Position numbers and translations under genes: made by a program
Notes under the pieces: generated by a model
Told to the model about the DNA's origin: nothing
Seen by the model: only the letters and a program-made list of their open reading frames with translations
The model's database searches: none
Origin: Streptomyces sp. TLI_235
GTDB taxonomy: Bacteria; Actinomycetota; Actinomycetes; Streptomycetales; Streptomycetaceae
Assembly: GCA_002300355.1 (NCBI GenBank)
Contig: NSGV01000002.1
Span: 682,001-746,000 of the forward strand
Length of the DNA: 64,000 bases
Direction: 5' to 3'
In this document: piece after piece, positions 8,489-17,729 of the stretch
Layout: each line of letters opens with the position of its first letter
How positions within the stretch are numbered: the stretch's first letter is position 1

Positions 8489-9750
8489 TCACCATGCCAA
8501 TGCGGCCAGTGTCGTGTCCGGCCAGTGCGCGAACAACCGCGGATACCGCTTGGCGATCTCCTGGAGCTTCGCGATGGCCTTCCGCAACGGCGACAGCCGT
8601 CGATACTTCCTGCGGATCCAGCGCACCAAGTAGGCGTTGATGCGCTGAAGGAACGGGATCAGTGCCCAACGGCCATAGCGGCCGTAGTAGTTGATCCACC
8701 CCGCGACGACGGGGTTGATCCGCCGCACGAGGTCCATGAGGGTCGAGCCAGTGCGGTGTTGCAGCCGCCAGGAACGGACTTCCGCACTGATCTTCTTCAG
8801 GGCGTCCTTGCTGATCGCCGGGGAGAAGGACAGGAACGTCCGCCCACTCCGGGTCCGGCTTGCTCTGGCTCGGAACGTGTAACCGAGGAACGTGAACTCC
8901 ATGTGCTCGTACGAGCCTTGGCGCTTCGCGTCCCGGCAGTACACGATCCGGGTCTTGGCCGGGTGCAGTTCCAGCCCGACCTCCTCCATCCTGTTCCGGA
9001 GCGCGGCCAGGACCTGGCGGGCCTGACGCTCGGTGACGCAGTGCAGCACCGCGTCGTCCGCATAGCGTTCGAAGGTGACGTTCGGGAACTCCCGGCTCAT
9101 CCACACGTCGAATGCGTAGTGCAGGAACAGGTTCGCCAGCACGGGAGAGACCGGGGCGCCCTGAGGCGTCCCGCGCTCGCGTTCCAGCAGGCTGCCGTCG
9201 GGCCGTTGCATAGGTGCCGCGAGCCACCGCCGCACATACAAATTCACCCAGACGGCGTCGGTGTGGGCTTCCACTGCCTTGACCAGCAGGTCCCATCGGA
9301 CGCTGTCGAAGAACTTCCGGATGTCGACTCGACCACCCAGTCGCGTCTCCAGCAGCGTTCCCGGCAGGCCCCGACCGCGTCCAGCGCTGACCGTCCAGGC
9401 CGGTATCCGTAGCTGTCCGGATGGAAAATGGGGTCCACCCGCCGCATCAGATGCCGTGCCACCACGGTCTGCGCCACCCGGTCGGAGACATTCGGAATGC
9501 CGAGCATCCTCATGCCATCGCCGTGAGGCTTGGGAATCTCCACCGCGCGCACCGGAGAGGGAAAGTACGAGCCCGACCTCATTCGGTTCCAGACCTTGTA
9601 GAGATTGTTCCTCAGGTCCTTCTCGAACTCGTCAATGGACTCTCCATCCACGCCCGGGGCACCCTTGTTAGCCCTGACTTCCTCCCATGCCTCTTTCACT
9701 TCCCACTTCGAAATCTCGAACGGCTTGGCCTGTGACTTCAACCGGCCCAT
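8489..9750 (-). pseudogene. ltrA: group II intron reverse transcriptase/maturase, one frameshift
   Basis: The ATG at 9750 follows GGGAGGAA. The first segment has the RT finger motifs (NKGAPGVDGESIDEF, IPKPHGDGMRMLGIP, then DRVAQTVV and YGYRPGRSALDAV). At about 9327-9331 one base is missing: GAG-TTC-GAC is expected and GAG-TCGAC is read. After that point the frame gives DIRKFFDSVRWDLL, RGTPQGAPVSPVLAN, the catalytic YADD box (ERYADDAVLHC) and the maturase X region (WINYYGRYGRWALIPFLQR). No C-terminal HNH endonuclease is seen. Intact length would be about 420 aa. A sequencing error or programmed shift is possible; otherwise the enzyme is dead and the intron would need help in trans. Confidence 0.85.
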
Positions 9751-10334
9751 CGAATTCCTCCCAGAAGTCCTCTGGTTGATACGACATGCACGGTCACGGA
9801 CGACCCGGCCCCTTCGCTCCGCCTCCATTACAGAGGCTTCGTCACTACTACGGGCCAGTCCGCCAGCGCACTCCGCATCGGTACTCGACCCCTTGCGGTT
9901 TCTGCCGCTTGGGGTGCTCCCTCTCGCCACCCGTACCGGGTGGGCAGTGTCGGAGCGCGCCTTCTCCTGTTCCATGCGAGAGCAGCAGATCGGGCTCACG
10001 TCGCCTTCATGCCGGACACCGCCTGGCCAATAGGTGGGCTCCCGCCAGGCTCATCCCGAGACAAACCGGAGCGCCTCGGTTTCGATGTCATCTGTTCTGT
10101 TTTCGACACGTCAGCAGCGATTCGCTTGCGCTCGTCTTCCCGATCCCCACCTGACACCTCTTGGGTGCCTTTTCCTCATCGCTCACCACGACGGTCTTCA
10201 GCCAACGCAGCATGAGGTGGTTTGAAGCCTCCCCCCACAGGGCGACTCCGAAGGGCCGAAATCCTTCATCTCTCGCACAGCACCATTTCCAGAAGCTGCC
10301 CTACTACCAACTCCTATCCATGTTCAGGACACAC

Positions 10335-11001
10335 CCGGCTACCAGACACCCGCCGGCCTCCGCAGAATCGGCGAGGCCCGCCTCGCCGCCTGGCTGGCAA
10401 ACCGAAAGGTCCGAAACGCCAATGCGGTGGCTGCCACCGCGCTGGAGGCGGCACGCGCTCAGCACACGGTGATCCCAGGAGAGAAGACCGCCGCGGCCAT
10501 GGTGCACACCCTGGCCAGGGCCGTGATGGCCCTGGACGAGGAGATCACCGCCACCGACACGGCGATCGAGGCCCGGTTCCGCGAGCACGAGCACGCCGAG
10601 GCGATCACCAGCATGCCCGGCATCGGCACCCTGCTCGGCGCCGAGTTCATCGCCTGCACCGGCGGCAACCTGGACGCCATCGGCACATCCGGCCGCCTGG
10701 CCGGCATCGCCGGCCTGGCACCCGTCCCCAAGGACTCCGGACGCATCAGCGGCAACATGCGCCGACCACACCGCTACCACCGCCGCCTCCTGCGCGTCTT
10801 CTACCTCTCCGCCCAGGTCGCCGCCCGCTGCTGCCCAACCTCCAAGGCCTTCTACGAACGCAAGAGGAGCGAGGGCAAGTTCCACAAGCAGGCCGTCCTC
10901 GCCCTCGCCCGCCGCCGCCTCGACGTCCTCTGGGCTGTCTCATACGCGACCGCCGCACGTTCACCACCGAGCCACCCCGACGCGATCCCGCAGCGGCGTG
11001 A
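10335..11001 (+). pseudogene. IS110-family transposase, 3' fragment (right exon)
   Basis: From 10335 the frame reads GYQTPAGLRRIGEARLAAW and continues through the Transposase_20 region (HAEAITSMPGIGTLLGAEF, LAGIAGLAPVPKDSGRISG, RRLLRVFYLSAQVAARCCP) to ALARRRLDVLW. Near 10940 two extra bases shift the frame; the following frame reads LIRDRRTFTTEPPRRDPAAA and stops at 11001, which is the expected IS110 C-terminus. GGGCTTGACA at about 11025 resembles an IS110 right end. With the missing N-terminus, the intron and the frameshift, the transposase is not functional. Confidence 0.78.
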
Positions 11002-11048
11002 AACGCTCACCCACCGTCACCCAAGGGCTTGACAAACCCGGTTGGGAA

Positions 11049-11747
11049 TCAGTGGTCGGCGGAGGCGAGACCGCGGGCCTCGAGAATGGGGCGCAGGGCC
11101 CGGACGGCGTAGAAGCTGCGGGACTTGACGGTGCCGACGGGGACGCCGAGGACGGCGGCGGCCTCGGCCATCGAGCGGCCCTTCATGTGGAGTTCGACCA
11201 GGACGTCGCGGTGGTGGGGTGGGAGTTCGGCGAGCGCGACGGCCATGTCGCGGGCGTCCAGTAGCTCGTCGTAGGGGTCGTGGGCGCCGGCGTCGCACTC
11301 GGGGGTCTCCCCCGCGACCTCCTGCGGGCGGGCGGACTGCATCCGGAAGTGGTCGATGGCGATCCGGCGGGCCACCGTGAACAGCCACGGGCGGCTGTGC
11401 TCGGGGCCGCGGCGGATCGCGTCCGGGTTCTGCCAGGCGCGCAGCAGGGTCTCCTGGACGATGTCCTCGGCCTTGCCCCGGTCGCCGCTGGTGGCGCGCA
11501 GCATGGCGCGCAGCAGGTAGCCGCCGTGCAGGCGGTACAGCTCGGCCAGGGTCTGCTGGTCGAGGGTGGGACGTCGCGGCGCGCAGGCGGCGCCGGGGGC
11601 GTCCGCGGTCGGTGCGGTCCCCGGGGTGGTGTCCGGTCGTGCGGCTGTCGCTCCGTCGGTCGGCCCGGTGGCCGGGAGGGTGTCCTTCAGGTGAGCAGTA
11701 GCGTCGATGACCACGGCGGTAGAGCCCTTCACAACAATCGTCGGCAT
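11049..11747 (-). CDS. ECF-type RNA polymerase sigma factor
   Basis: This protein is about 232 aa, with sigma region 2 (LYRLHGGYLLRAMLRATSG, then DIVQETLLRAWQNP and RPWLFTVARRIAIDHFR) and region 4 (ALAELPPHHRDVLVELHMKG, then SMAEAAAVLGVPVGTVKSR). An N-terminal Pro/Thr/Ala-rich extension precedes region 2. The ATG at 11747 is the best in-frame start, but its ribosome site is weak; a GTG at 11714 behind AAGGGC is an alternative. No anti-sigma gene follows. It lies just after the EccA-like gene on the same strand, 160 nt away, and could direct expression of the T7SS-linked genes (inference). Confidence 0.85.
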   Translation of the reverse strand: MPTIVVKGSTAVVIDATAHLKDTLPATGPTDGATAARPDTTPGTAPTADAPGAACAPRRPTLDQQTLAELYRLHGGYLLRAMLRATSGDRGKAEDIVQETLLRAWQNPDAIRRGPEHSRPWLFTVARRIAIDHFRMQSARPQEVAGETPECDAGAHDPYDELLDARDMAVALAELPPHHRDVLVELHMKGRSMAEAAAVLGVPVGTVKSRSFYAVRALRPILEARGLASADH

Positions 11748-11805
11748 CGGGCAAGCCGCCCCGCATGGCCTACCGTCTTCTGCCGCCCACCGTCGCGGGC
11801 CGCCC

Positions 11806-11832
11806 CAACGTCGCGCCAACGTCGCGCCAACG
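11806..11832. repeat. 11-bp direct repeat, 2.5 copies
   Basis: CAACGTCGCGC occurs twice in tandem (11806-11816, 11817-11827), followed by CAACG, in the gap between the sigma-factor start and the EccA-like stop. It could be a binding site for a regulator of the sigma gene. Confidence 0.4.
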
Positions 11833-11907
11833 CGGGCGCCGGCCCGGCCGGGACGGACGCATCGGCCCGGGGCTGCGAGTCTGCTGCGGCGTCGTGGGGC
11901 CGTGCGT

Positions 11908-14900
11908 TCACGCGGGGTTGCAGGGGCGGGTGTCGGCGATGTCCTGCGGGAGGAGGAGGCTGAGTTCGGAGACGTCGGCGAAGTCGAGGCGGCCGAGGCG
12001 GCGGGCCTGGCGGGTGATCATGCCTTCGAGGGTCTGGCGGGCGTAGCGGCCGTTGCCGAAGGTGCGGTCGCGGGGGACGGCGGCGAAGTGGTGGGCGAGG
12101 GCGGCGACGGTCTCGGGGGCGCAGGTGTACCCGGCCTGCTCGGCGTGGCGGCCGACGATGGTGACGAGTTCCTCGTCGGTGTAGTGGCCGAACTCGATCT
12201 GCCGGGAGAAGCGGGAGGCGAGGCCGGGGTTGGAGGCGAGGAAGTGCTGCATCTCGTCCTCGTATCCGGCGACGATGACCACGACATCGTCGCGGTGGTC
12301 CTCCATCAGTTTCATCAGGGTGTCGACGGCTTCCTGGCCGAAGTCGTTGCCTCCGCCGTTGCGCGGGGTGAGGGTGTACGCCTCGTCGATGAACAGGACG
12401 CCGCCGCGGGCCCGGTCGAAGGCCTCCTTGGTGAGCTGGGCGGTGTGGCCGATGTAGCGGCCGACCAGGTCGGCGCGGGCGGTCTCGATCAGCTGGCCGG
12501 TGGGCAGCACGCCTAGTTCGGCGAGGAGTTGGCCGTAGAGCCGGGCGACGGTGGTCTTGCCGGTGCCGGGCGGGCCGGCGAAGACCAGGTGCTGGCCGAT
12601 CCTGGCGGTGGGCAGACCGGCCTCCTCGCGGCGACGGGTCTGCCGGAGCAGGTCGACCAGGTCCTCGACCTGCTCCTTGGCGGCGGGGAGGCCGACCATG
12701 GCACGGAGTTCGGCGAGCAGCTCGGTGCCGTCCTTGCGGGCGGCGGGGTCGGGTCCGGCGGGGGTGACGTCCTCGGCGAGCAGCCGGGCCAGGTCCTCGT
12801 CGGAGATCTCGGGACAGGTGGCGAGGCGGGTGGCCTGCCGGTCCACCATCTCCTCGAAGACCTTGCGGGCGGCCCGGCCGTTGCCGAAGTCCTCGCCCTT
12901 GGGGAGCCGTTCGAACAGGGCGCGCAGGGCATCCCGGGTGCCGTCGGCGAGGGCGTAGCCGTGGCTCGCGGCGGCGCGTTCGACGATGGTGACGAGATCT
13001 TCGTCGGAGTAGTTGGCGAACTCGACGGTGCGGCTGAACCGGGAGGCGAGGCCGGGGTTGGAGGCCAGGAAGTCGGTCATCTCGGTGGAGTAGCCGGCCA
13101 CGATGACGACGATCTCCTCGCGGTGGTCCTCCATCAGTTTGACCAGGGTGTCGACCGCCTCCCGGCCGAAGTCGGGGCCGCTGCCACCGGAGCCGGCCGA
13201 GAGGGTGTACGCCTCGTCGATGAACAGGACGCCGCCGAGCGCGGAGCGGAACACCTCGGTGGTCTTCAGGGCGGTGCCGCCGATGACGGAGGCGACCAGG
13301 TCGGCGCGGGCGGTCTCGACCAGCTGGCCGCCGGCCAGCACGCCGAGTTCGGCCAGGATGCTGCCGTAGAGCCGGGCGACGGTGGTCTTGCCGGTGCCGG
13401 GCGGGCCGGCGAAGACCAGATGACGGCTCATCGGGAGGGCGGGCATGCCGGCGAGTTCGCGGCGCCGGGCCAGCTTGTTGAGGTTGACCAGGGTGGCGAC
13501 CTGCTCCTTGACCTCGGCCAGGCCGACCAGCGACTCCAGCACCTCCAACGGGCCGGGCGGGGCCGCGGGCGGGGCGGGCGCGGCCGGCTCGGAGAGGGCG
13601 GCGGTCGGGTCGCCGGGGGCGGGGTCCGTCCCGGCCGAGGGGGCGGCCGGGACGGACGACTGGGTGGCGGCGGCGGTGCCGTGCGCGTCGGGCAGGCCGT
13701 TCTCCTCGCTGACCAGCTCCTCCAGGGCGAGCCGCTCGCTGGGGACGGTCTGCCGCAGGCCGGAGCCCTTGTTGCGGGAGAACGTGCAGCCGGTGAGCCG
13801 GACGGCCTCGACGGAGTCCGTGCGGACGCCGTCGCCGGTGTTCTCGGCGGCGGCGACCCTGACGAGGACGGCGCGGGCGCCTCTGCCGAGCCGGAGGCCG
13901 TGGCGGCGGTTGCCGATGGCGCGAACGCGGGTGCAGTTCAGGTCGGAGTCGTCTTCGGCGGTGATGCCGTCCTCGCCGGAGCCGGTGATCTCGCAGTCCC
14001 GCAGGTGGGCGGTGCCGACCCGGCCGACCGACACGCCGGAGCCGGCCGCGTCGCGCACCGCGGTGTCGCCGATCCGGGTGTCGGCGCCATCGGCGATCCG
14101 GATGCCGGAGCGGCCGGCGTCCAGCACCTCGCACCCCTCCAACTGGCCGCGCCCGTCCCGCAGAACGGCCACCCCGTCGCCCTCGGCGCGGTGCACGGCG
14201 GCACGGCGCAGCCGCGGGTTGGCGCCCTCGGTGATCAGCACGCCGGTGCCGGCTGCGTCGCGGACCTCCAGCCGGTCCAGGTCGGCGGCGCTGTCGCCGG
14301 TCAGCTCGAGGCCGTCGCCGCCGCAGTCCCGGACCACGGTGCGGAACAGGGTGGGGCCGGAGGATTCCCCGATCCAGATGCCGGTGCCCTGGGCGGCGGC
14401 GACCTCGCAGTCCTCGAAGGTGCCGCGGGAGCGGCCGGTGACATGGATGCCGTGGCCGGCGGTGCGGGCGGTGCGGCAGCGGCGCAGTTCGGGGTCGGTG
14501 CCGGCGGCGAGCGCGATGCCGTGGCCGGAGGTGCCGGTGACGGTGCAGTCCTCCAGCACGACCCGGGCGGTGGAGCTGACGTAGATGCCGATGGTGGTGT
14601 CGCGGACGTCGGTGCGCAGCAGCCGGGTGGAGCTGTTCTCCTCCAGGGCGATGCCGGGCTTGTCGGTGACGGAGATCTCGCAGCCCTCGAAGGTTCCGCG
14701 GGCGTTGCCGTTGGCGCAGATGCCGTTGCCGCGGGCGTCGCGCAGCACGCAGTTGCGCAGCATCGGGTCGGCACGTTCGCCGATCACCACGGCGGAGCTG
14801 CCGAGGTGTTCGACGACGCAGTCCTCGATGACGCTGTTGCCGGTGGAGGTCTCCACCAGGCCGGCGCCGGCCGGGTTGGTGACCCGGCAGCCGCGCATCG

Positions 14901-15276
14901 CCAGCGAGCCGTCGCCGCGGGTGAGCAGGGCGGTCCAGGAGTTGCCGACGACCTCGCAGTCCTGGAAGGCCGCCTGGCCGCGCGGCACGTCGACAGCGGG
15001 CAGTTCCTCGTCCTGGCCCTGCAGGATCAGGCCGGTCAACTGCACCGCCTCGGCGGTGACCTGGACCACACAGCCGCGCCGGGCGGTGATCCGGACGGTG
15101 CCGCGGGCCTCGGCGGCGGTAATGGTGACCAGCTTGCTGATCACCAGGTTCTCCTCGTACCTGCCGGGCCGGACCGAGATCACCGCGCCGCTTCGGGCCT
15201 CCGCCAGTGCCTCGCCGATCGTGCGGTAGCGGCCGTCCCGCTGTTCCGGGCACACCGTCAGCACGTGGCGCGACAT
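11908..15276 (-). CDS. EccA-like protein: parallel beta-helix fused to two CbbX/SpoVK AAA+ domains
   Basis: This is a 1,122-aa protein. Residues about 20-490 form a right-handed beta-helix with many repeats of roughly 22-24 residues (patterns such as DCEV, GIALEENSS, GIWIGESSG, DGVAVLRDG). A Pro/Ala linker leads to AAA+ module 1 (Walker A GPPGTGKTT near residue 622, GGVLFIDEAYTL) and a near-duplicate module 2 (GPPGTGKTT near 898, GGVLFIDEAYTL). Both carry GNGR sensor arginines. EccA in ESX systems is a cytosolic CbbX-type ATPase acting on substrates or chaperones. The doubled ATPase and the beta-helix in place of a TPR domain are unusual. The start has a strong AGGAAGAGGAG site. Confidence 0.82.
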   Translation of the reverse strand: MSRHVLTVCPEQRDGRYRTIGEALAEARSGAVISVRPGRYEENLVISKLVTITAAEARGTVRITARRGCVVQVTAEAVQLTGLILQGQDEELPAVDVPRGQAAFQDCEVVGNSWTALLTRGDGSLAMRGCRVTNPAGAGLVETSTGNSVIEDCVVEHLGSSAVVIGERADPMLRNCVLRDARGNGICANGNARGTFEGCEISVTDKPGIALEENSSTRLLRTDVRDTTIGIYVSSTARVVLEDCTVTGTSGHGIALAAGTDPELRRCRTARTAGHGIHVTGRSRGTFEDCEVAAAQGTGIWIGESSGPTLFRTVVRDCGGDGLELTGDSAADLDRLEVRDAAGTGVLITEGANPRLRRAAVHRAEGDGVAVLRDGRGQLEGCEVLDAGRSGIRIADGADTRIGDTAVRDAAGSGVSVGRVGTAHLRDCEITGSGEDGITAEDDSDLNCTRVRAIGNRRHGLRLGRGARAVLVRVAAAENTGDGVRTDSVEAVRLTGCTFSRNKGSGLRQTVPSERLALEELVSEENGLPDAHGTAAATQSSVPAAPSAGTDPAPGDPTAALSEPAAPAPPAAPPGPLEVLESLVGLAEVKEQVATLVNLNKLARRRELAGMPALPMSRHLVFAGPPGTGKTTVARLYGSILAELGVLAGGQLVETARADLVASVIGGTALKTTEVFRSALGGVLFIDEAYTLSAGSGGSGPDFGREAVDTLVKLMEDHREEIVVIVAGYSTEMTDFLASNPGLASRFSRTVEFANYSDEDLVTIVERAAASHGYALADGTRDALRALFERLPKGEDFGNGRAARKVFEEMVDRQATRLATCPEISDEDLARLLAEDVTPAGPDPAARKDGTELLAELRAMVGLPAAKEQVEDLVDLLRQTRRREEAGLPTARIGQHLVFAGPPGTGKTTVARLYGQLLAELGVLPTGQLIETARADLVGRYIGHTAQLTKEAFDRARGGVLFIDEAYTLTPRNGGGNDFGQEAVDTLMKLMEDHRDDVVVIVAGYEDEMQHFLASNPGLASRFSRQIEFGHYTDEELVTIVGRHAEQAGYTCAPETVAALAHHFAAVPRDRTFGNGRYARQTLEGMITRQARRLGRLDFADVSELSLLLPQDIADTRPCNPA

Positions 15277-15361
15277 GGCGTGGGCTCTCCTCTTCCTGGG
15301 TGGGCTGGGCGGGCTGGGTGGCGTTGCGAAGGCCGACGGACCATCAGGTTGTGACGTTTCG

Positions 15362-16801
15362 TCAGGAGCAGTCGGCCCGGACGGCGGAGGCGGCGTGGTG
15401 GGCCTGTTCGGCGCCGGAGCCGAAGTCGATGCCGCGGTCGTGCAGCATCACGGCGATCTTCCCGTTGGTGACGGGGAAGGTTCCGGCGTTGACCCACTTG
15501 CCGCGGTTGGCGGTCTGGTCGATGGTGAACGCGCTGATGGTGCCCTCGCCGGTGGTGAAGTACCGCTGCACGGTGTAGTAGGCGGGCTTGCCGCCGACGG
15601 CCTTCACGTCGCCGTTGTTCGGGATGTACACCGAGATCTTGCAGTGACCGGAGGGGACCGGGTCGGTGGTGAACGCCCACAGCACCGACTTGCCCGCGTC
15701 CTTGCTCGCGCTGCCGGACATCGGCACCGACACGTACTTGCCGCTGCAGCCCGAACCGGCGTACCCGCCGGTCGTGTTGGTGGTCCAGCCGCTGCTGCCC
15801 CCGGTGTACCAGCCGTTCTGGTCGTAGCCGATGCCCGCGTTGGTGCAGCCGGTTCCGGCGACGGCGGTGAAGGTCGGCGCGGCGGGGGCGCTCTTGTTCG
15901 GCAAGGGGACAACCGGGGCGCCGCCGCCGGAGGTGGAGCCGCCCGCGCTGCCGCCGGTGGCCGCGCCGCCGGAGGTGCCGCTGGAGGTGGAGCCGCCGGG
16001 GGTGCCACCGGTGGCGCTCTGGTGGTTCTGCGCGCCGGTCGCACCGGTGGTCAGGTCGGCCGTGCCGTTCGCACCGCCAGCCCCGCCCGCACCGTTCGCA
16101 CCGTCGGTCGGCGAGGCCGAGCCGCTGGGGAGCAGCGTCGCGTCGACCGGCACCGCGACGGCGGTCGGATCGTCCGGCCCCGGGGTGGGCAGCGGGTCGC
16201 CGAGCCCGCTGACCCCGGCCGGCGGCTGGTCGGCCGCGGCGCCGGGGGTCTTCGAGCCGCTGCCGGGCAGCACGAACGGCAGGCCCAGCAGCAACGCGCC
16301 GACGGCGACGGCGGCGAACACCATCGGCTTCTTGGACCGGCGGTGCTCTGGCTCGTCCTGGTCGACCCCGTCCGGGACCTCGCCGTCGATGCCGACGGCG
16401 GTCGGGTCGGGCATGGGCGCGGCGCGGGGCTCCGGCTCGGGCGACAGGAACGGGAACACCCCTGGCGGGGTGCGGGGCGGACGGGGGGCCGGCCGGTCGT
16501 CGGCCTCCGAGCCGGGCTCGACAGCGGCGGGCTCGGAGGCTGCGGGCTCGACGGCGGCGGGTTCCGGCTCGGCGGGCGCGGGCCGCCGGTGCACCGCGTT
16601 GGGGTCGGGCAGCACCCGGCCGTACTTCGGCGCGGCCGGCGCCTCCGCCGCGGCCGGCTCGACCTGCCCGTACGAGGGCGCGTCGGCCTCCGCCCCCGCC
16701 GCGGCGGCTGCCGGGCCGTCCTCGATCTCCCAGGCTACCGTGGGCAGTTGAATGCCCCCAGTGCCGGCCTGAGAACCGTTTCCACCCGTGTTCGTACCCA
16801 C
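15362..16801 (-). CDS. single-pass membrane protein with exported golvesin-like domain
   Basis: A GTG at 16801 is chosen because GAGGAG lies 5 nt upstream; an in-frame ATG at 16822 has no such site. The protein (479 aa) has an acidic Pro/Ala/Glu-rich cytoplasmic half, a basic stop RRSKKP and one membrane helix (about residues 165-190, VFAAVAVGALLLGLPFVLPG). A Gly/Ser/Thr-rich stalk follows. The C-terminal domain of about 150 residues contains VYIPNNGDVKAVGGKPAYYT and NRGKWVNAGTFPVTNGKIAV, reminiscent of golvesin/CBM-like modules, with several Cys (likely disulfides outside the cell). It sits 85 nt upstream of the EccA-like gene on the same strand, suggesting a cell-surface partner of the T7SS. 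Confidence 0.7.
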   Translation of the reverse strand: MGTNTGGNGSQAGTGGIQLPTVAWEIEDGPAAAAAGAEADAPSYGQVEPAAAEAPAAPKYGRVLPDPNAVHRRPAPAEPEPAAVEPAASEPAAVEPGSEADDRPAPRPPRTPPGVFPFLSPEPEPRAAPMPDPTAVGIDGEVPDGVDQDEPEHRRSKKPMVFAAVAVGALLLGLPFVLPGSGSKTPGAAADQPPAGVSGLGDPLPTPGPDDPTAVAVPVDATLLPSGSASPTDGANGAGGAGGANGTADLTTGATGAQNHQSATGGTPGGSTSSGTSGGAATGGSAGGSTSGGGAPVVPLPNKSAPAAPTFTAVAGTGCTNAGIGYDQNGWYTGGSSGWTTNTTGGYAGSGCSGKYVSVPMSGSASKDAGKSVLWAFTTDPVPSGHCKISVYIPNNGDVKAVGGKPAYYTVQRYFTTGEGTISAFTIDQTANRGKWVNAGTFPVTNGKIAVMLHDRGIDFGSGAEQAHHAASAVRADCS

Positions 16802-17045
16802 CGGAACTCCTCGGCTTCCCATGCGGTCCTGTCAACGGGAGCGCCCCCTCTGCGGACGCTCCCTCCCTCGTTACGGCCCGGACCCGCTCGGCGGTTCACC
16901 CGGTCGTGCGGCCGGTCGCGGGACCCGCGATCGGGGTTTTCCCGAGTCGCGGACCGGCCGTTCGAACCCCTGGGGCGGGGGAGCCGTTCGCCTGGTCGGA
17001 GAGTCCGGTCCCGGGCTCGGTCGGCGCGAGCGCGGGAGGTTGCCC

Positions 17046-17654
17046 ATGACTTGGTACGAAGGCCCTTGCAGGATCACCGTCGTCGGGGTGGACGCGGACT
17101 GGCCGCAACGCATCGTGGTGGACATCCGGCGGGGGGAGACCGTGGTGATCCGCGGCACGGTCGGAGCGAGCGAGCTCATCGACGACAGCGCTTGCGGCCA
17201 CGGGTGGGACCTGTCCCTGGAGCACGAGTACAACGGCGTCTGGCGGCCGAACGTCCGTGCCACGCAGGGCAAATGGGCGGACGTGGACGGCGTCCGCAGC
17301 CAACTGGTCTGGAGCAAGGACCACGACTGGCCGGACCGCGCCAACCGCGAACGCAACGTGGTGATCCGGATCGACCGCGCCGAGGCCCGGCGTCCGGCCG
17401 CCGAGCGGACGACCCGGGCGGTTCCGGTCGGCACCGAGTCCGCGGCGCGGAAGGCCCGAACGACATCCGCGGTGGCGCGGGGCGGGCGGACGGAGGCCGG
17501 GTCCGGCGGGCGGGTGGCCACCAGCGGGGGCGGATGGGCCGCCGGCGCGGACGCCGTGGCCGGCGGCCGAGCGGTCACCAGCAGCGGCGGGGGCACCGAC
17601 ACCGGTGGCCGGACGACCGCGACGGACGGGGGCGGGGCCGAGGTGTCCTGGTGA
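17046..17654 (+). CDS. unknown protein with beta-rich N-domain and low-complexity tail
   Basis: This 202-aa protein starts at an ATG behind GCGGGAGG. Residues 1-115 look like a compact beta-rich domain (TWYEGPCRITVVGVDADW; GHGWDLSLEHEYNG; LVWSKDHDWPDRANRERN) with one Cys near each end. Residues after about 120 are rich in Arg, Gly, Ala, Ser and Thr and probably disordered. There is no signal peptide or membrane helix. It is divergent from the golvesin-like membrane protein (244-nt gap, shared promoter region) and convergent with the HTH-TPR regulator. I do not recognise a family. Confidence 0.6.
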   Translation: MTWYEGPCRITVVGVDADWPQRIVVDIRRGETVVIRGTVGASELIDDSACGHGWDLSLEHEYNGVWRPNVRATQGKWADVDGVRSQLVWSKDHDWPDRANRERNVVIRIDRAEARRPAAERTTRAVPVGTESAARKARTTSAVARGGRTEAGSGGRVATSGGGWAAGADAVAGGRAVTSSGGGTDTGGRTTATDGGGAEVSW

Positions 17655-17691
17655 CCCGCCGGAATCCGGCCCGGGCCGACGGCCGCCGCCG

Positions 17692-17709
17692 GTCCCGGCC
17701 GACCGGGAC
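17692..17709. terminator. hairpin between convergent genes
   Basis: GTCCCGG (17692-17698) and CCGGGAC (17703-17709) form a perfect 7-bp stem around CCGA, between two convergent stop codons (17654 and 17730). It could terminate both genes. Confidence 0.4.
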
Positions 17710-17729
17710 GCCGCGGAGCAGCGCGCGGC

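Larger units (their letters stand above)
8403..10334 (-). mobile_element. group II intron inserted antisense in an IS110 transposase
   Basis: This is a 1,932-nt intron on the minus strand. Its 5' end is GTGTG (plus positions 10334-10330), matching the GUGYG consensus, and its 3' end is AC, matching AY. Near the 3' end are a 34-nt domain V (8443-8476) and a domain VI with a bulged adenosine 7 nt from the end. An RT/maturase gene lies inside (8489-9750). The stretch 9751-10334 holds the 5' ribozyme domains and no gene. Removing the intron rejoins the transposase exactly in frame. Because the intron is antisense to the transposase it cannot be spliced from that mRNA, so the insertion is disruptive. 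Confidence 0.88.

Noticed and set aside
9261..10225. Plus-strand open frames across the intron
   Set aside because: They lie opposite the RT gene or in the ribozyme's 5' domains, with no recognisable protein motif. The minus-strand RT and RNA features explain the region.
8403..10334. Splicing of the intron from the transposase mRNA
   Set aside because: The intron's ribozyme and RT are on the minus strand while the transposase is on the plus strand, so the intron RNA is not part of that transcript.
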